A stretch of 6,171 bases of DNA. Source: Bacillota bacterium (lineage in GTDB: Bacteria > Bacillota > Clostridia > Oscillospirales > Acutalibacteraceae). The stretch spans positions 1 through 6,171 of the forward strand of contig JAEZWL010000195.1 in the NCBI GenBank assembly GCA_023420245.1, in the 5' to 3' direction. This document shows, in pieces, positions 5,544-6,171 of this stretch. The position numbers were made by a program, and so were the translations under genes. Positions within the stretch are counted from its first letter, which is position 1; each line of letters opens with the position of its first letter. The notes beneath the pieces are model-generated. The model did no database searches. It was given only the letters and a program-made list of their open reading frames with translations, and had not been told where the DNA came from.

Positions 5544-6171
5544 GGTTTGTACCCCTCTTTTCCAATCTGTCCGCAAACAAAGGCACAATTTTGGTGAGCG
5601 CCACAAAGAACACAATCGTACCGATCATGATATTAATGATTTCAGTCGGCGCACCGACATCCTGCTGGACACTTTGACCCCCATACAGCAGACCGCCGAA
5701 TAAGAGACCCGCAAAAATACATCCGATTGGAGACGAACCGGCAATCAGCGCCACTGAAAGCCCGTTGAACCCGTTATTCTCAAACGCCGCCATTGTGGAA
5801 ATCTTGTGTGGCGAGGTCCCCGTGATCGCCAGCGCACCCGCCAGACCGGCCAGCGCACCGGCAATAATCATCGCCTGCGTCACATTCCGATTGACGTTGA
5901 TTCCGGCAAATTCCGCCGCGTCACGGTTAAATCCTACCGAACGAAGCTCATAGCCCTTGGTTGAACGGTTTAGTAAAATAGAAATCACGACTGCCATCAG
6001 CACCGCAATCAGGATGCCGAAGTTGACATCCGTTTTCAGCATGACCTCATACAGCCATTTATGCGGCTTCAATGCTTCCATGCCTGCATCGGACATTTTC
6101 CAATTTGGCAGGAGCATGGTGTAGCTGGAGGCATTCACCGGCAGGGAGCTGGTGGAATTCGGCTGATGGTA
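5533..6171 (-). CDS. Nucleoside ABC importer permease, partner subunit (NupP/YufP-like), N terminus missing
   Basis: The frame is open through the right window edge and 212 residues are visible before the TAA at 5533-5535, so roughly the last 60 percent of a 340-370-residue permease is present. The GTG at 6136-6138 is only an internal codon: coding continues upstream with YHQPNSTSSLP. The visible part holds an extracellular segment (LLPNWKMSDAGMEALKPHKW), a helix (ILIAVLMAVVISILL), the ATPase-contact loop with GYELRSVGFNRDAAEFAGI, and further helices with the glycine-rich IAGALAGLAGALAITG and GFNGLSVALIAG. These are features of the first of the two permeases in BmpA/NupOPQ-type nucleoside importers. 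It pairs with the following permease gene, with which it overlaps by 11 bases. The lipoprotein and ATPase genes are expected further right. Confidence 0.9.
   Translation of the reverse strand, partial: YHQPNSTSSLPVNASSYTMLLPNWKMSDAGMEALKPHKWLYEVMLKTDVNFGILIAVLMAVVISILLNRSTKGYELRSVGFNRDAAEFAGINVNRNVTQAMIIAGALAGLAGALAITGTSPHKISTMAAFENNGFNGLSVALIAGSSPIGCIFAGLLFGGLLYGGQSVQQDVGAPTEIINIMIGTIVFFVALTKIVPLFADRLEKRGTNHAK

Overview
This 6.2 kb window looks like an ordinary chromosomal segment of a low-to-mid GC Gram-positive bacterium, most likely a clostridial Firmicute. The basis is purine-rich Shine-Dalgarno sites, two TTG start codons, a Bacillus/Clostridium-type pyrimidine-nucleoside phosphorylase and short cytidine deaminase, and a clostridial-looking half-size ABC exporter. 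No phage, insertion sequence, CRISPR, tRNA or rRNA is visible. I found no convincing sign of a previously undescribed system.

Left part (about 1-1950, plus strand): the C-terminal end of a cyclophilin-type peptidyl-prolyl isomerase, then after 23 bases a complete ABC exporter half-transporter (fused membrane and ATPase domains) that starts with TTG. A long hairpin at 1953-2000 separates it from the converging genes on the other strand.

Right part (about 2011-6171, minus strand; transcription runs right to left): two membrane permeases of a BmpA/NupOPQ-type nucleoside ABC importer (the first is cut by the window edge), then deoC (deoxyribose-phosphate aldolase), cdd (cytidine deaminase) and pdp (pyrimidine-nucleoside phosphorylase). 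The permeases overlap by 11 bases and cdd and pdp are 14 bases apart. The gaps before deoC (107 bases) and before cdd (85 bases) carry inverted and direct repeats that may be regulatory.

Together the minus-strand genes form a nucleoside salvage and catabolism unit. The importer brings nucleosides in, Cdd converts (deoxy)cytidine to (deoxy)uridine, and Pdp releases the base and pentose-1-phosphate. After isomerisation by a phosphopentomutase, which is not in this window, DeoC splits deoxyribose-5-phosphate into glyceraldehyde-3-phosphate and acetaldehyde. The importer's lipoprotein and ATPase genes are expected just beyond the right edge.
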